This document shows positions 9,966 through 18,769 of a DNA stretch of 64,000 nucleotides, piece by piece (position 1 is the stretch's first letter; each line of letters begins with the position of its first letter). The stretch is from Histomonas meleagridis. Taxonomy: Eukaryota; Parabasalia; Tritrichomonadida; Dientamoebidae. A program made the position numbers and the translations under genes. The notes beneath the pieces are model-generated. The model ran no database searches and was not told the DNA's origin. It worked only from the letters and a program-made list of their open reading frames with translations. Location of the stretch: the NCBI GenBank assembly GCA_020186115.1, contig WSYJ01000113.1:310001-374000 (forward strand), in the 5' to 3' direction.

Positions 9966-10111
9966 AAAAATTACATTTGTAAAGCTTTGAAATATTTTTC
10001 AATGAAAAAAGAACGTTCGACAAAAATTCCTTTCTATCTCAACATTAGTAATGTTTAATTATCCTTGCTGTAGGAGGTGAAACTTGTTTTAGTATGGGTG
10101 AATGATAGGTT

Positions 10112-10591
10112 TTATAGTTCGTTGTATGTTTTTGAATTTTCGATTTTTTTCTTGACTTGGTTGTGATTATCTCTAACATTTTGCATTTTAATCTCCTTTT
10201 TTCGTTTATTTACATCTTTCTGGAGTTTCTTGATAATTTTCTGATAATTTTTTGTGCTGGGGCGTTTATGGCTGTGCTTGTTTTTTTGGTTCTTGAGCTG
10301 CTGGTTTTCTTTTTGAGCATGTGATCCATGATTTCTTTCTTGAATCTCAATAAATAATATTAAAGCAAAACCAATAATAGCAATAAACAATGCAATCACC
10401 TGTAAGATATTGTTTTTTAGAAATATAGAAATCCTACTCCAAGAATTTTTTTCATAAGATTGTTTTTTTTGAAAAGCTAATGATAATATTCTTTCCATAT
10501 TCCTTTTTCTTATTTCTCTATTTCCTATGTCCTCATAGTTTGAATGAACTTTACTATGATCAATTATTTTTTCTTTCTTTTCATCACTCAT
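10112..10591 (-). CDS. Small single-pass membrane protein with basic coiled coil (unknown)
   Basis: A 159-residue ORF starting at a good ATG. About 55 charged residues are followed by one transmembrane helix ('VIALFIAIIGFALILFI') and a ~75-residue tail very rich in Lys, Asn and Gln that is predicted to be coiled coil. There is no signal peptide, so a tail-out topology at an internal membrane is likely. No family is recognised and nothing in the neighbourhood suggests a role. Length, start and absence of overlapping better frames support a real gene. Confidence 0.5.
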   Translation of the reverse strand: MSDEKKEKIIDHSKVHSNYEDIGNREIRKRNMERILSLAFQKKQSYEKNSWSRISIFLKNNILQVIALFIAIIGFALILFIEIQERNHGSHAQKENQQLKNQKNKHSHKRPSTKNYQKIIKKLQKDVNKRKKEIKMQNVRDNHNQVKKKIENSKTYNEL

Positions 10592-11025
10592 GCTGATATC
10601 AAGAAGTAAGTTATGATATTAACGTTTTCGGGGTACCCCAAAAATTAGTTCCATTTCCAAGACAAAACACAAGAACCAATCTAAAAATAAAGATTAAATC
10701 TTTATAAGTAACAACAAAGACACACCTTTTCAAAGTTTGTGTTAAAATATCCACATCTTTGTAATCAAGAAATAAGTTAAATCACAAAGTTATATCAACC
10801 AAATATGTTAATATGCTTACTAAGAAAGAAGCGCGTTGTGCTAAATATATGAAACGTTAAATTTGCACTTAAAAAAATAAACCAAAATTAAATTTTTCTT
10901 CGTTTTCAAACTCTTTTTGGAATAAATAAAATACAATCAAATAACACTAAACAAAAGAACAAATAAATTTAATAAATAATAATAGAAAATATTTAGCTTT
11001 TTAAAATTTGAAACAAAAAAAAGAT
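10592..11025. other. Intergenic, AT-rich
   Basis: Between two minus-strand genes; AT-rich and without coding signal. A short perfect palindrome GGGGTACCCC lies near 10630. Nothing else is seen. Confidence 0.5.
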
Positions 11026-11394
11026 TTACTGTGTGTATTCAGAAAGAAGTTCTTTAAGACCTTCAATAGAAGGAACTAAACATTCGCAAAGAAGCTTTGT
11101 TTCGCAATTTTTGACTTCTAAAAGTTGAAGAAATGGAAGACCTTCAACTTTAAATGTAGAATCAATCATTTCAACGTTCTCAAAAACATCAATTTTAATG
11201 ATTGTTACTTTTGGAAATTGGCGTGCAAGTTCGGAAACGTTGATTTCAAGTTCTTTGCAAGGACAGATTTTTGGTGATGAAATCAAGATTAGTGAAATTC
11301 CTGAAAGACTTTTTACGAAATTTTGAAATTCTTCTTGTGTTCCTTTAAAATATTTTAGATTATCTGGCGACTTTTTTTGCCCAATGATGCCCAT
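11026..11394 (-). CDS. Thioredoxin-fold protein with CPC motif
   Basis: A 122-residue protein with the thioredoxin strand/helix order: 'SLILISS' strand, active-site region 'PKICPCKE', helix 'LEINVSELARQFP', strand 'VTIIKIDVFEN', then a cis-proline site 'VEGLPFLQLLEV'. The usual WCGPC is replaced by I-C-P-C, leaving two Cys separated by a single Pro. CxC motifs occur in some oxidoreductases and isomerases, so a redox role is possible but different from classical thioredoxin. There is no signal peptide (it starts MGIIGQ; Gly2 could be myristoylated). Only ~110 bases separate its start from the divergent Ras-like gene, suggesting a shared promoter region. Confidence 0.65.
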   Translation of the reverse strand: MGIIGQKKSPDNLKYFKGTQEEFQNFVKSLSGISLILISSPKICPCKELEINVSELARQFPKVTIIKIDVFENVEMIDSTFKVEGLPFLQLLEVKNCETKLLCECLVPSIEGLKELLSEYTQ

Positions 11395-11504
11395 CGGATT
11401 TTACACTTTTTGATAAGTCTACATTAACGATTTTGTTTGGATATTTTTCACTTAACATTTCACTTCAAGCATTTTTTGACAAAAGAGAATTCACATGTTA
11501 TTTA

Positions 11505-12074
11505 ATGTATGAATTACCCATAGTTGTTCTGGGAAATTATGCCTCAGGGAAATCAGCAATAACAATTCAATTTACGCAAAATTTGTTTGTAGCAGATTAT
11601 GATCCAACTTTCGAAGATTTTTTCACTCGCACGATTGCAATTGATGGTAAAGATTTTCATTTTAGCATTCTTGACACAGCAGGTGCTGACGATTTTTCTG
11701 TATTCCGTTTATCATCGATTCGGAAAGCAAATGGTTTTGTTATTATTTATTCCATTGATGATCGTAAATCATTTAATGATGTTAAATTCTGGTATAGTTT
11801 TATTCGGGAAAAAGATGCACCATTTTTCATTTGTGGGAATAAAATCGATCTTGACAAGATGACTCGAGTCATCAGCCAAAAAGAAGGAAAAGCTCTTGCG
11901 AAAAAATTAGGAGGACATTTTATTGAGACTTCAGCAATGAATAACACGAATGTCGAAGAAATGTTTATTGAGCTTGGAAGATTAATAGTTGAAAAAAGAG
12001 AAGCTCCAATCCATGAAGCTCAAGATCAAAAAGCAACGAAGAAAAATCAAAAGGAAATATGTAAAATATATTAA
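11505..12074 (+). CDS. Ras-like small GTPase with substitutions at positions 12, 13 and 61
   Basis: The ATG at 11505 gives a 189-residue protein that numbers exactly like human Ras. P-loop G10-N-Y-A-S-G-K-S17; switch I 'DYDPT' with Tyr32, Pro34 and Thr35; 'DTAGADD' where Gln61 should be; 'GNKIDL' and 'ETSAMN' for guanine binding. Position 12 is Tyr, 13 is Ala and 61 is Ala. In Ras, Gly12 and Gln61 are needed for intrinsic and GAP-stimulated hydrolysis, so this GTPase is predicted to be slow or constitutively GTP-bound. A Cys four residues from the end (CKIY) could be a weak prenylation box after a Lys-rich tail. The frame is open further upstream without ATG, so 11505 is chosen. The partner and pathway are unknown; PTEN lies 550 bases downstream on the same strand. 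Confidence 0.85.
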   Translation: MYELPIVVLGNYASGKSAITIQFTQNLFVADYDPTFEDFFTRTIAIDGKDFHFSILDTAGADDFSVFRLSSIRKANGFVIIYSIDDRKSFNDVKFWYSFIREKDAPFFICGNKIDLDKMTRVISQKEGKALAKKLGGHFIETSAMNNTNVEEMFIELGRLIVEKREAPIHEAQDQKATKKNQKEICKIY

Positions 12075-12303
12075 AGATAAATTTTCTTTAACAAGAGTGT
12101 AATTTATTTTATTTTATTCAAAATTTTCATTTTGAAGATTTATTAACACTTTCATTTTATATAATAAATTTAGTGAATTTGATTAATTGTTGAAACTGTT
12201 GCTTTTCCGGGTGATTCAAAACAAAATATCTTTTAACTTCTTTGACCCCATTGGAATTAGTTTTAAATGATAAGAAAACTTTAATAAAGATAATATTCAA
12301 GGA

Positions 12304-12481
12304 ATGATGAGCGATATGGCTGAATTAAAAAATTTAAAAAATAAATACATGAAAAGAGAATTTAATTATAGATATGTTAAAGAATAAATTAAAAGACTTA
12401 CGATTTAATCAAGAACAAGCTTATGTAAATTTACTTGGAAAAAGATGTTCTTGGGGAATTGTGGGCATTAGAGTTTTCTGA
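12304..12481 (+). pseudogene. Possible small gene relic
   Basis: Two overlapping frames, one beginning MMSDMAELKNLKNKYMK and one continuing 'KDLRFNQEQAYVNLLGKR', read as parts of a single charged helical segment broken by a shift near 12380. No family is recognised. It lies in the 550-base gap between the Ras-like and PTEN genes, where nothing else is visible. Confidence 0.25.
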
Positions 12482-12588
12482 CAAAGATTAGCACGATTTT
12501 TTGATGACTTTTTCGAAGGAATTGAATTGGTTATCATTAATATGTAAACCATTCATTAAAAATAGTAACAACAAATTCCATTCAAATT

Positions 12589-12593
12589 TCATT
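12589..12593 (+). promoter_or_regulatory. Initiator (Inr) candidate for PTEN
   Basis: TCATT matches the trichomonad TCA+1-Y-W initiator; it would give a leader of about 36 bases to the ATG at 12627. Confidence 0.4.
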
Positions 12594-12626
12594 TAAGAAA
12601 AAGTGGTTAAACGGTTTCTAGAAAGC

Positions 12627-13577
12627 ATGCTAAATTGGGTGAAAGGTCAAGTATCTAAAAAGAAAAGGAGAACAAAGGAAGGACACTTTGACCTTGACCT
12701 CTCATACATAGGTAGTCGAATCATTGCTATGGGTTATCCTGCTCAAGGCATTGAATCAATATATCGAAATAGCTTTACCGATGTCAAAGAATTTCTTGAT
12801 GAAAAGCATGGCGAAAACTATATGGTTTACAACCTTTGCAGTGAAAGAAGTTATGATCCAGAATGCTTTGATTGTCGCGTTGAAACTTATCCTTTTGAAG
12901 ATCATAATCCTCCAAACTTCGATATGCTCCGTCAATTTTGTAACCATGCTTCTGATTGGCTAGCGCAAAATGAGCAACACCTTGTTGCTGTTCATTGCAA
13001 AGCTGGTAAAGGCAGAACAGGAGTAATGATTTGTGCTCTTATGCTTCATATGGGTCAGTTTGATAATCCTCAAGAAGCTCTTAAGTTCTATGGCGAGAGG
13101 CGAACTCTTGACGGAAAAGGCGTTACAATTCCATCACAGATCAGATATATTTATTATTATGATCAATACCTTAAAAGTGGGGTTCCAAGGGATGTCCCAT
13201 TCTCCCCACGAGAGTGTTGTGTTACAAAAGTTAGGTTTACAAATGTTCCTCAAAAATATTTTTCCAAAATTTCGTCCATTGAATTTCGTAAAATGGATAA
13301 CAGCTACATTGTTAATACAAGCGGTAAGAGCCATGATGGTCCTCTAAAGTCGAAAGAAGGGAATGTTATCGAATTTGATGTCGATGGATTGATCGAACCA
13401 ATCAAAGGAGATTTCAGGATTTCTGCCATGAAAAGTGGAAAGCCTTGTTGTTACATGTGGTTTAACTCAGAATATATCAAAGATGATGAACTTTTCCATC
13501 GATCAGATATTGATAAGGCATCAAAAGATAAAGATTTTTCTGACGAATTCACAATGGAAGTATTTGCTCATCATTAA
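12627..13577 (+). CDS. PTEN: PTEN-type phosphoinositide 3-phosphatase
   Basis: A 316-residue protein (human PTEN 403). The N-terminus keeps the PIP2-binding basic stretch KKKRR (~11-15) and 'FDLDLSYI'. The phosphatase domain includes 'YNLCSERSYD', 'YPFEDHNPP' with the catalytic Asp at ~92, and the P-loop H123-C-K-A-G-K-G-R-T-G, identical to the PTEN loop whose two lysines give specificity for PI(3,4,5)P3. A C2-like domain follows (~185-316), and the human-type regulatory tail is missing. It should remove the 3-phosphate from PIP3 at the membrane and oppose PI3K in motility, phagocytosis or growth. The open frame extends eight codons upstream to a GTG, but the ATG at 12627 matches the family start. 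Confidence 0.95.
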   Translation: MLNWVKGQVSKKKRRTKEGHFDLDLSYIGSRIIAMGYPAQGIESIYRNSFTDVKEFLDEKHGENYMVYNLCSERSYDPECFDCRVETYPFEDHNPPNFDMLRQFCNHASDWLAQNEQHLVAVHCKAGKGRTGVMICALMLHMGQFDNPQEALKFYGERRTLDGKGVTIPSQIRYIYYYDQYLKSGVPRDVPFSPRECCVTKVRFTNVPQKYFSKISSIEFRKMDNSYIVNTSGKSHDGPLKSKEGNVIEFDVDGLIEPIKGDFRISAMKSGKPCCYMWFNSEYIKDDELFHRSDIDKASKDKDFSDEFTMEVFAHH

Positions 13578-13976
13578 TAAAGCGATATTAAATTTATTTG
13601 TATTTTTTTCCCCAATGATTTGTCAATATTTATCGAAAATTATTTTTTACTGTAATGAAGTATCTCTTTATGTATAGATATGAAGAACACCATGAAATTC
13701 TCTATTTAATCACCTGCTTTACAAGAGGAGTTTGTTTGTATCAAAGAGATATTTTTATTTAAGGAATCACTTTATGTTTTTTTTTAACCTCATACAAAAA
13801 AATTTATTATCCAAAAGGTCCGGGAAATCTATTTTATGTTTCTTTTTACTTCCATTTTAAACAACATTGAAAACAATTAAACAACAAAATATTTATTTTA
13901 AACTCATTTTACAATATTGAACATATCCTAAGTCTGCAAATATACTCTTTTTGTGCAAAAAATAAATTTGATAAAA
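13578..13976. other. Convergent intergenic region
   Basis: About 400 AT-rich bases between the PTEN stop and the stop of the minus-strand TMEM107-like gene. No gene or structured element is seen. Confidence 0.5.
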
Positions 13977-14492
13977 TCACATTTTGAATTGAGATGAAAA
14001 ATAAAAATTTTTTTTGAAAACAAATATTCCAAAAATATTCCATAACTCAATTACAAATGGGATAATGATTCCAAAAACGACTGCTGAGATAATAAATGCG
14101 CTTGATCTTATATAAATGATATATACATATAGCAGAATAATTCCAACAAAGTGAAGAATAGATATCAGCAACGGTGTGTGAGCTTTTGGTGTGAGAAATC
14201 CAAGAATTATGAACAAAAATAAAAATGCTATGAATACATCAGCCGTTATTCCCCAAGCTAAAATGCTTTGGCGAATTTCGCGGAACCTACCAGATTGGCT
14301 AGTATTATTTATCATATAGTTAATAAAATTCATTGGAATATTTGTTGAAGTATGTTGAAGTTTATTATAAAATGAAATAGTTTCTTCTCTTGCATACAAA
14401 TCTCTATTATAGTATATAACGTTTGTCAAAATATAAATAGAAATGAATGTAATAACACGTAAAGGGAATACGATTTGTGCGTAATGTATCAT
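13977..14492 (-). CDS. Four-helix membrane protein, TMEM107-like
   Basis: The ATG at 14492 gives 171 residues; the frame is open further upstream but without another ATG. There are four hydrophobic segments: ~8-28, ~85-105, ~111-130 and ~137-157. Helix order, the loop after helix 1 ending in 'YNRDLYARE', the 'HTPLLISILHFVG' lead into helix 3 and the basic C-terminus after 'FGIFVFKK' resemble TMEM107, a component of the ciliary transition zone that helps recruit MKS-module proteins. Trichomonads have four to six flagella, so a role there is reasonable but inferred. The loop between helices 1 and 2 is longer than in animals. It could be an unrelated small tetraspan protein. Confidence 0.5.
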   Translation of the reverse strand: MIHYAQIVFPLRVITFISIYILTNVIYYNRDLYAREETISFYNKLQHTSTNIPMNFINYMINNTSQSGRFREIRQSILAWGITADVFIAFLFLFIILGFLTPKAHTPLLISILHFVGIILLYVYIIYIRSSAFIISAVVFGIIIPFVIELWNIFGIFVFKKNFYFSSQFKM

Positions 14493-14573
14493 CTGTACGT
14501 TGGAATTCTGTGTAAATAAAAGTGCAAGACGTTTATTTATTACATTTCTTTTTCTTTGCAATATTAATCATAA

Positions 14574-14756
14574 TTATAACTGTGATACTTTATAAAAAAA
14601 AGAAAGCATGTTTTCAAAATGTGTGGATTGGAAAAATTCAAGATAAGAAGCATATTTAAATATTAAATAATATAACCACATTATTAAAAAAGAAATTGTT
14701 AATATTTCTCTCTGTTTTCTTTGTGAAATTTTTCCAGTGTTTTTAAATGAATACAT
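14574..14756 (-). CDS. Small hydrophobic ORF (unknown)
   Basis: A 60-residue ORF from an ATG at 14756, with a basic N-terminus and one hydrophobic segment ('ILTISFLIMWLYYLIF'). It lies 80 bases upstream of the TMEM107-like gene on the same strand. It may be a tiny membrane protein, an upstream exon or chance. Confidence 0.25.
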   Translation of the reverse strand: MYSFKNTGKISQRKQREILTISFLIMWLYYLIFKYASYLEFFQSTHFENMLSFFYKVSQL

Positions 14757-14820
14757 TAAAATAGTAAATAAAAATTATATTTCATAGATAAGTCAGTTGA
14801 CATAAAAAAAAATAATTCGT

Positions 14821-15323
14821 ATGAACCAGGATAAACAAAATGGAAAAACAAATAATAATAATAAAGGGATGACATTTATAACTTATTTAGAAAACCAAAG
14901 TTAATTTCCTTGTAAAGGCGCTGTAATTTCATCTCCGAAATCATCAAAAAATGGATCATCAGTGTTTTCGAGTGTTTCATGTGCCCAAATAGGTAAACGA
15001 TTAAAGTTGTTCAAAATTTCGTCGTTTTGATTTTTCTTACTTTTGGTTTTAGCACTCGGTTTATCTTCTTTCTTTTTTTTACTTTCTTTCTTCTCTTTCT
15101 TTTCTTTGTTTTTCTTGTCTTCTTTGTTCTTTTTTTCTTCTTTCTTTTTATCTTCTTTGGCTTTCTTCTCAAGTTCTTTATTTTTCTTTTCTTCTTTCTT
15201 CTTTTCTTCTTTGGCTCGTTTCTCTTCTTCCTTCAATCGTTTCTCTTCTTCCTTCTTCTTCTTTTCTTCTTCCTTTTTCTCTTTCTTCGAGCTCATCTAT
15301 TTGTGAAACCGCTGGAAATAATT
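14821..15323 (-). repeat. Left arm of a ~0.5-kb inverted duplication
   Basis: Reverse-complementing this stretch reproduces 16153-16661 almost base for base. The match begins inside 'AATTATTTCCAGCGG' upstream of the gene, runs through the whole Lys/Glu-rich ORF and its 3' region, and ends at 'CTGGTTCAT', where both copies diverge. The only visible differences are short indels near the 3' part of the ORF. Confidence 0.9.
14901..15296 (-). CDS. Lys/Glu-rich coiled-coil protein, copy A
   Basis: A 131-residue protein. Residues 2-90 are almost only Lys and Glu in a repetitive EEKKK pattern and should form a long single helix or coiled coil. A distinct 40-residue C-terminus follows ('FNRLPIWAHETLEN', 'DPFFDDFGDEI'). 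Acidic-aromatic ends of this kind often serve as binding peptides; the function is unknown. The ATG at 15296 is the only one near the front. It is 83 bases from the end of the small ORF at 14756 and divergent from copy B across an ~830-base spacer. It differs from copy B only in a 6-7 residue patch around residue 88 ('NQNDEI'). Confidence 0.7.
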   Translation of the reverse strand: MSSKKEKKEEEKKKKEEEKRLKEEEKRAKEEKKKEEKKNKELEKKAKEDKKKEEKKNKEDKKNKEKKEKKESKKKKEDKPSAKTKSKKNQNDEILNNFNRLPIWAHETLENTDDPFFDDFGDEITAPLQGN

Positions 15324-16152
15324 CAAAATTGACACTGAAATTCTTTGAAAATTGATCTAAAACCGTTCCGTAATAAATTAATAATTTTAACGTTCTTCGG
15401 TTCCAATTAAATTCTTATCAACCAGTGGTCATGAAAAAATTGAAAGTTATTATTCTACATGTCGGTTCGAAAATTGTTCACAGTTTTTATATTTGATATA
15501 TTATTAATTATAGGTTACTTATTTATATAATAAAACACATCGATCAAAGAGACGAAAATTCGAGTGTTGATAATATGATTCTATCGGTACGATTAAATTC
15601 AGCTCAATTTACGTATAAGTGATATAGAAAAAAAGAAAGCAAAGAAACATAAATATTTTATTATTTAGTTCAAATAATAGATAAAAATTCACACCCCTAA
15701 TTGAATAACTTGTGTGTATCATTATATTAATTTATTATCAAAATTAATCATAAACTTACATTAAGATTGTAATTCAGGATATGCAAAAATATTATATTAG
15801 TTTAATATATTCCTATTTCAACAGTAATTTCACAATTTTTATATTTCCTTTAATTCAAAAAATAAAAATATATTGGTAAAAAATCAAAACAAGTTATAAC
15901 TTAGCTTTAAGATTTAATGAGAAAAGAAAACTTTTTTAAAACAAATAAATTCTTAAATTGATGTTTTACACGATTAATTTAATATACTTTATAATAAATA
16001 AGATACATACAAGGAATGATGTAACTTACTATTTATCAGAAACGTTTCTTAGATCAAAAGATATTCTCCAAATCATTACACAGTAAAAACCGATTTTTAA
16101 CGGTTTATATCCTTGTGAAATGACAAAAGTTTTTGAATGTTATTGAAAATTC
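15324..16152. other. Spacer between the arms of the inverted duplication
   Basis: About 830 very AT-rich bases carrying the upstream regions of both divergent copies. No gene is seen. An AACGGTT-type Myb site lies near 16099 in 'TTTTTAACGGTTTAT', and ACCGTT near 15362 mirrors it. Confidence 0.5.
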
Positions 16153-16661
16153 AATTATTTCCAGCGGTTTCACAAATAGATGAGCTCGAAGAAAGAGAAA
16201 AAGGAAGAAGAAAAGAAGAAGAAGGAAGAAGAGAAACGATTGAAGGAAGAAGAGAAACGAGCCAAAGAAGAAAAGAAGAAAGAAGAAAAGAAAAATAAAG
16301 AACTTGAGAAGAAAGCCAAAGAAGATAAAAAGAAAGAAGAAAAAAAGAACAAAGAAGACAAGAAAAACAAAGAAAAGAAAGAGAAGAAAGAAAGTAAAAA
16401 AAAGAAAGAAGATAAACCGAGTGCTAAAACCAAAAGTAAGAAAAAAATCAAAACGACGAAAATTTCTTTGAACAACTTTAATCGTTTACCTATTTGGGCA
16501 CATGAAACACTCGAAAACACTGATGATCCATTTTTTGATGATTTCGGAGATGAAATTACAGCGCCTTTACAAGGAAATTAACTTTGGTTTTCTAAATAAG
16601 TTATAAATGTCATCCCTTTATTATTATTATTTGTTTTTCCATTTTGTTTATCCTGGTTCAT
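16153..16661 (+). repeat. Right arm of the ~0.5-kb inverted duplication
   Basis: Reverse complement of 14821-15323. It is six bases longer because of a +2 indel in an A run and a +4 indel ten bases later, which together keep the frame. Downstream of 16661 the sequences are unrelated. Confidence 0.9.
16180..16581 (+). CDS. Lys/Glu-rich coiled-coil protein, copy B
   Basis: A 133-residue paralogue of copy A, identical except for the patch 'KKIKTTKISL' where copy A reads 'KNQNDEIL'. Two indels in and after an A run (near 16440-16475) shift the frame briefly and then restore it. The same C-terminal peptide ending 'APLQGN' is kept, which shows the frame is under constraint in both copies or that the duplication is very recent. 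Confidence 0.7.
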   Translation: MSSKKEKKEEEKKKKEEEKRLKEEEKRAKEEKKKEEKKNKELEKKAKEDKKKEEKKNKEDKKNKEKKEKKESKKKKEDKPSAKTKSKKKIKTTKISLNNFNRLPIWAHETLENTDDPFFDDFGDEITAPLQGN

Positions 16662-16703
16662 GTTTTCACCTGACATCATGATCATGATCATTTAGTTTTT
16701 CTT

Positions 16704-17318
16704 TTAACAACAATCATCATTTAATTCTTCGTTTCTTTTTATAAAAGATTTCTTTCCTTTTATATCAACTGGGAGGATATTTGAAGTCATTGTAATATCC
16801 CCTTGAATAACTTTCTGATGAATTTTTGTGGTCAATCGAACAAATGCTTCATCAACATTAATAGATTCTTTGGCTGATGTTTCTAAATACATAATATTAT
16901 GTCTATTTGCAAATCCTAATGCATCATTTTCTGTTATTTGTCGTTTTTCATTCATATCAATTTTATTTCCAATTAAAAAAACAACTGCATTTGGAGAAGC
17001 AAGTGAATAAAAATCATTAACCCATTGTTCAAGATCATTGAATGATTGTTCATTGTCAATTGCAAATACCAGAACACCACCAACTGCATTTCGAAAATAT
17101 GCTTTTGATATCGAGCGATATCGTTCTTGTCCTGCAGTATCCCATATACTTAATCTAATTGTTTCTTCTCCAATATCAATTGTTGTGGTTTTAAATTCAA
17201 CTCCAACAGTACTTTGAAAATCATTTCCAAAATAATTATCAACAAAACGTTGAGCAATTGCTGTTTTTCCAACACCAGAGGATCCAATAAGAACAATCTT
17301 ATATGTTTCCACTTTCAT
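16704..17318 (-). CDS. Rab-family small GTPase
   Basis: The ATG at 17318 gives 204 residues starting MKVETYKIVLIG, the usual Rab start; another ATG at 17363 would add a Phe/Lys-rich 15-residue lead and is less likely. Motifs: P-loop GSSGVGKT (11-18), switch I 'STVGVEF', 'WDTAGQERYRSIS' with intact Gln, 'GNKIDM' and 'ETSAKE'. The RabF-type 'IDIGEE' and 'RLSIWDTAGQE' stretches and the C-terminal Cys-Cys mark it as a doubly prenylated Rab. It should cycle on an endomembrane; the compartment cannot be told from sequence. The insertions and the long tail before the CC are typical of lineage-specific trichomonad Rabs. TCACA overlaps the ATG and would give an almost leaderless mRNA. Confidence 0.93.
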   Translation of the reverse strand: MKVETYKIVLIGSSGVGKTAIAQRFVDNYFGNDFQSTVGVEFKTTTIDIGEETIRLSIWDTAGQERYRSISKAYFRNAVGGVLVFAIDNEQSFNDLEQWVNDFYSLASPNAVVFLIGNKIDMNEKRQITENDALGFANRHNIMYLETSAKESINVDEAFVRLTTKIHQKVIQGDITMTSNILPVDIKGKKSFIKRNEELNDDCC

Positions 17319-17824
17319 GTGAATTAAAAAAAACTTTAAAGTTTTGGTTTTAAAAAAAATCATATTAAGAAAACTGAAATCAATTTATTTTCTTTTTGAA
17401 TATCATTGCCTTATTAATGAAAGATTTAAAGAATTATTGAATGAGTTATAAGTTAAAAACATATAATGATATTAAAAAAATTGTTCCTTAAAGTTAAATA
17501 TCTTGACATGGAGCATATGAATTGAATATTTTATTTTAAAGATCAACATAATTTCAACTATTATTAGACTTAATACCTTTAATTTTTAATTTAATAATGA
17601 AAACAAGAAGATATGAATTAATTCACAAAAAATCCAACATAACAAAATAAATTTATATATAAAACGTATTGTATGTAAATCAAAAAAACATATAAAGCAC
17701 ATTGTTTTATATTTATTTTTGCATAAAACATATAAAAAAAATAGTAATTTAAATTACGATTTTTATTTCATCATTAAACATCAAATTCAATTGGATTTTC
17801 CGCAATTTTCCACTTTTCAAAACT
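17319..17824. other. Intergenic, AT-rich
   Basis: About 500 bases between two minus-strand genes. Apart from the minor ATG at 17363 upstream of the Rab, no coding or structured element is seen. Confidence 0.5.
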
Positions 17825-18769
17825 TTACTTTTTCTTTTTTTCCTCATTCCAATCCACACATTTTATGCCGATTTGATTGCCCATTATCATCTGTGCGTTT
17901 CTTACGAATGTTTTTATATCTGATTTGCCATCTCTGTCCATAGATATTGACGGTAAAAATTTGAGTGTTACAAACGATGGCGGCATTGACAATAATCTCC
18001 AAGCGTAAGAAATCAAACTTTCGCTTCTTCTATACGCATACGTATTTATTCCGTGTGGAACGCCAAACATTGTGTAAACAATTGTAATCGGCTGAATTTT
18101 ATACGGAGTAACAAATGCATCTTTGCTAAACTTCATAAGAACGTCGCCGCAGCCATTACTAAAGTGTCCTTCAGGGAACAATAGGATTGGTGGACGTAGG
18201 TTATCATCAGCCGCATTACATATGAGTTTGATGCGATTTTGTTGACTTTTCTTGGAAATGTAAATCGGATTAAAGGGTTCAAGTAAGACTTTAAGAAGAC
18301 GAATTTTGCGCAACTGTGCATTAAGAACAAATGTAAAGTCATGGTATATGAAAAGAATAAAAATGTCAAGAATACTAACATGATTTGATATCGTAAAACG
18401 TGATGGATCATCAAAATAACCATCAGTTTTTATGTAGAAAATTCCAAACCCAAATAGCAAACATCGTGTGCCGAGGCGAGCAATGGAATAACAGAGTTGT
18501 TGCCATGTGTTGCTTGGAAGTTGAAAAACTTTGATGAATAATCTAATTAGTATAAGAACAGATGAAGTAAAAGTAAAAATTAGCATGTTAAAAACAAGCC
18601 TAATTGGTCCTAAGAACAATATAAAACAAAAAAATTGATATATGTATTTAAACGGAGTGTATTTAAAAGGTTTTGTTAAGTTTTGATATTCTTCCTCAGT
18701 TAGACTACTAAGCTCAAGTTGGTTTTGAAATTCTTTCGATCTGTTTGGAACTGAGGAAAGAAAAGACAT
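17825..18769 (-). CDS. PlsC-type lysophospholipid acyltransferase (LPCAT-like)
   Basis: The ATG at 18769 gives 314 residues. Hydrophobic segments near residues 43-80 and 100-112 place it in a membrane, probably the ER. Acyltransferase motif I is 'NHVSILD' (His130, Asp135); motif III is 'LFPEGHFSNG', a variant of PEGT-x-SNG in LPCAT/AGPAT enzymes; motif IV includes 'IQPITIVY'. It should move an acyl group from acyl-CoA to a lysophospholipid. Trichomonads take up and remodel host lipids, so a remodelling role is likely; head-group specificity cannot be read from the sequence. The Lys-rich C-terminus (EEKKKK) could be an ER-retention signal of the KKxx kind. Confidence 0.85.
   Translation of the reverse strand: MSFLSSVPNRSKEFQNQLELSSLTEEEYQNLTKPFKYTPFKYIYQFFCFILFLGPIRLVFNMLIFTFTSSVLILIRLFIKVFQLPSNTWQQLCYSIARLGTRCLLFGFGIFYIKTDGYFDDPSRFTISNHVSILDIFILFIYHDFTFVLNAQLRKIRLLKVLLEPFNPIYISKKSQQNRIKLICNAADDNLRPPILLFPEGHFSNGCGDVLMKFSKDAFVTPYKIQPITIVYTMFGVPHGINTYAYRRSESLISYAWRLLSMPPSFVTLKFLPSISMDRDGKSDIKTFVRNAQMIMGNQIGIKCVDWNEEKKKK

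Noticed and set aside
10626-10645. GGGGTACCCC palindrome as an operator
   Set aside because: An isolated 10-base palindrome with no second copy near a gene start.
15027-15332. Phe/Leu-rich plus-strand ORFs over Lys/Glu-rich gene A (and the mirror minus-strand ORF at 16170-16520)
   Set aside because: Reverse complement of AAR/GAR codons gives Phe/Leu/Ser runs automatically; the Lys/Glu frame has the ATG and the distinct C-terminus.
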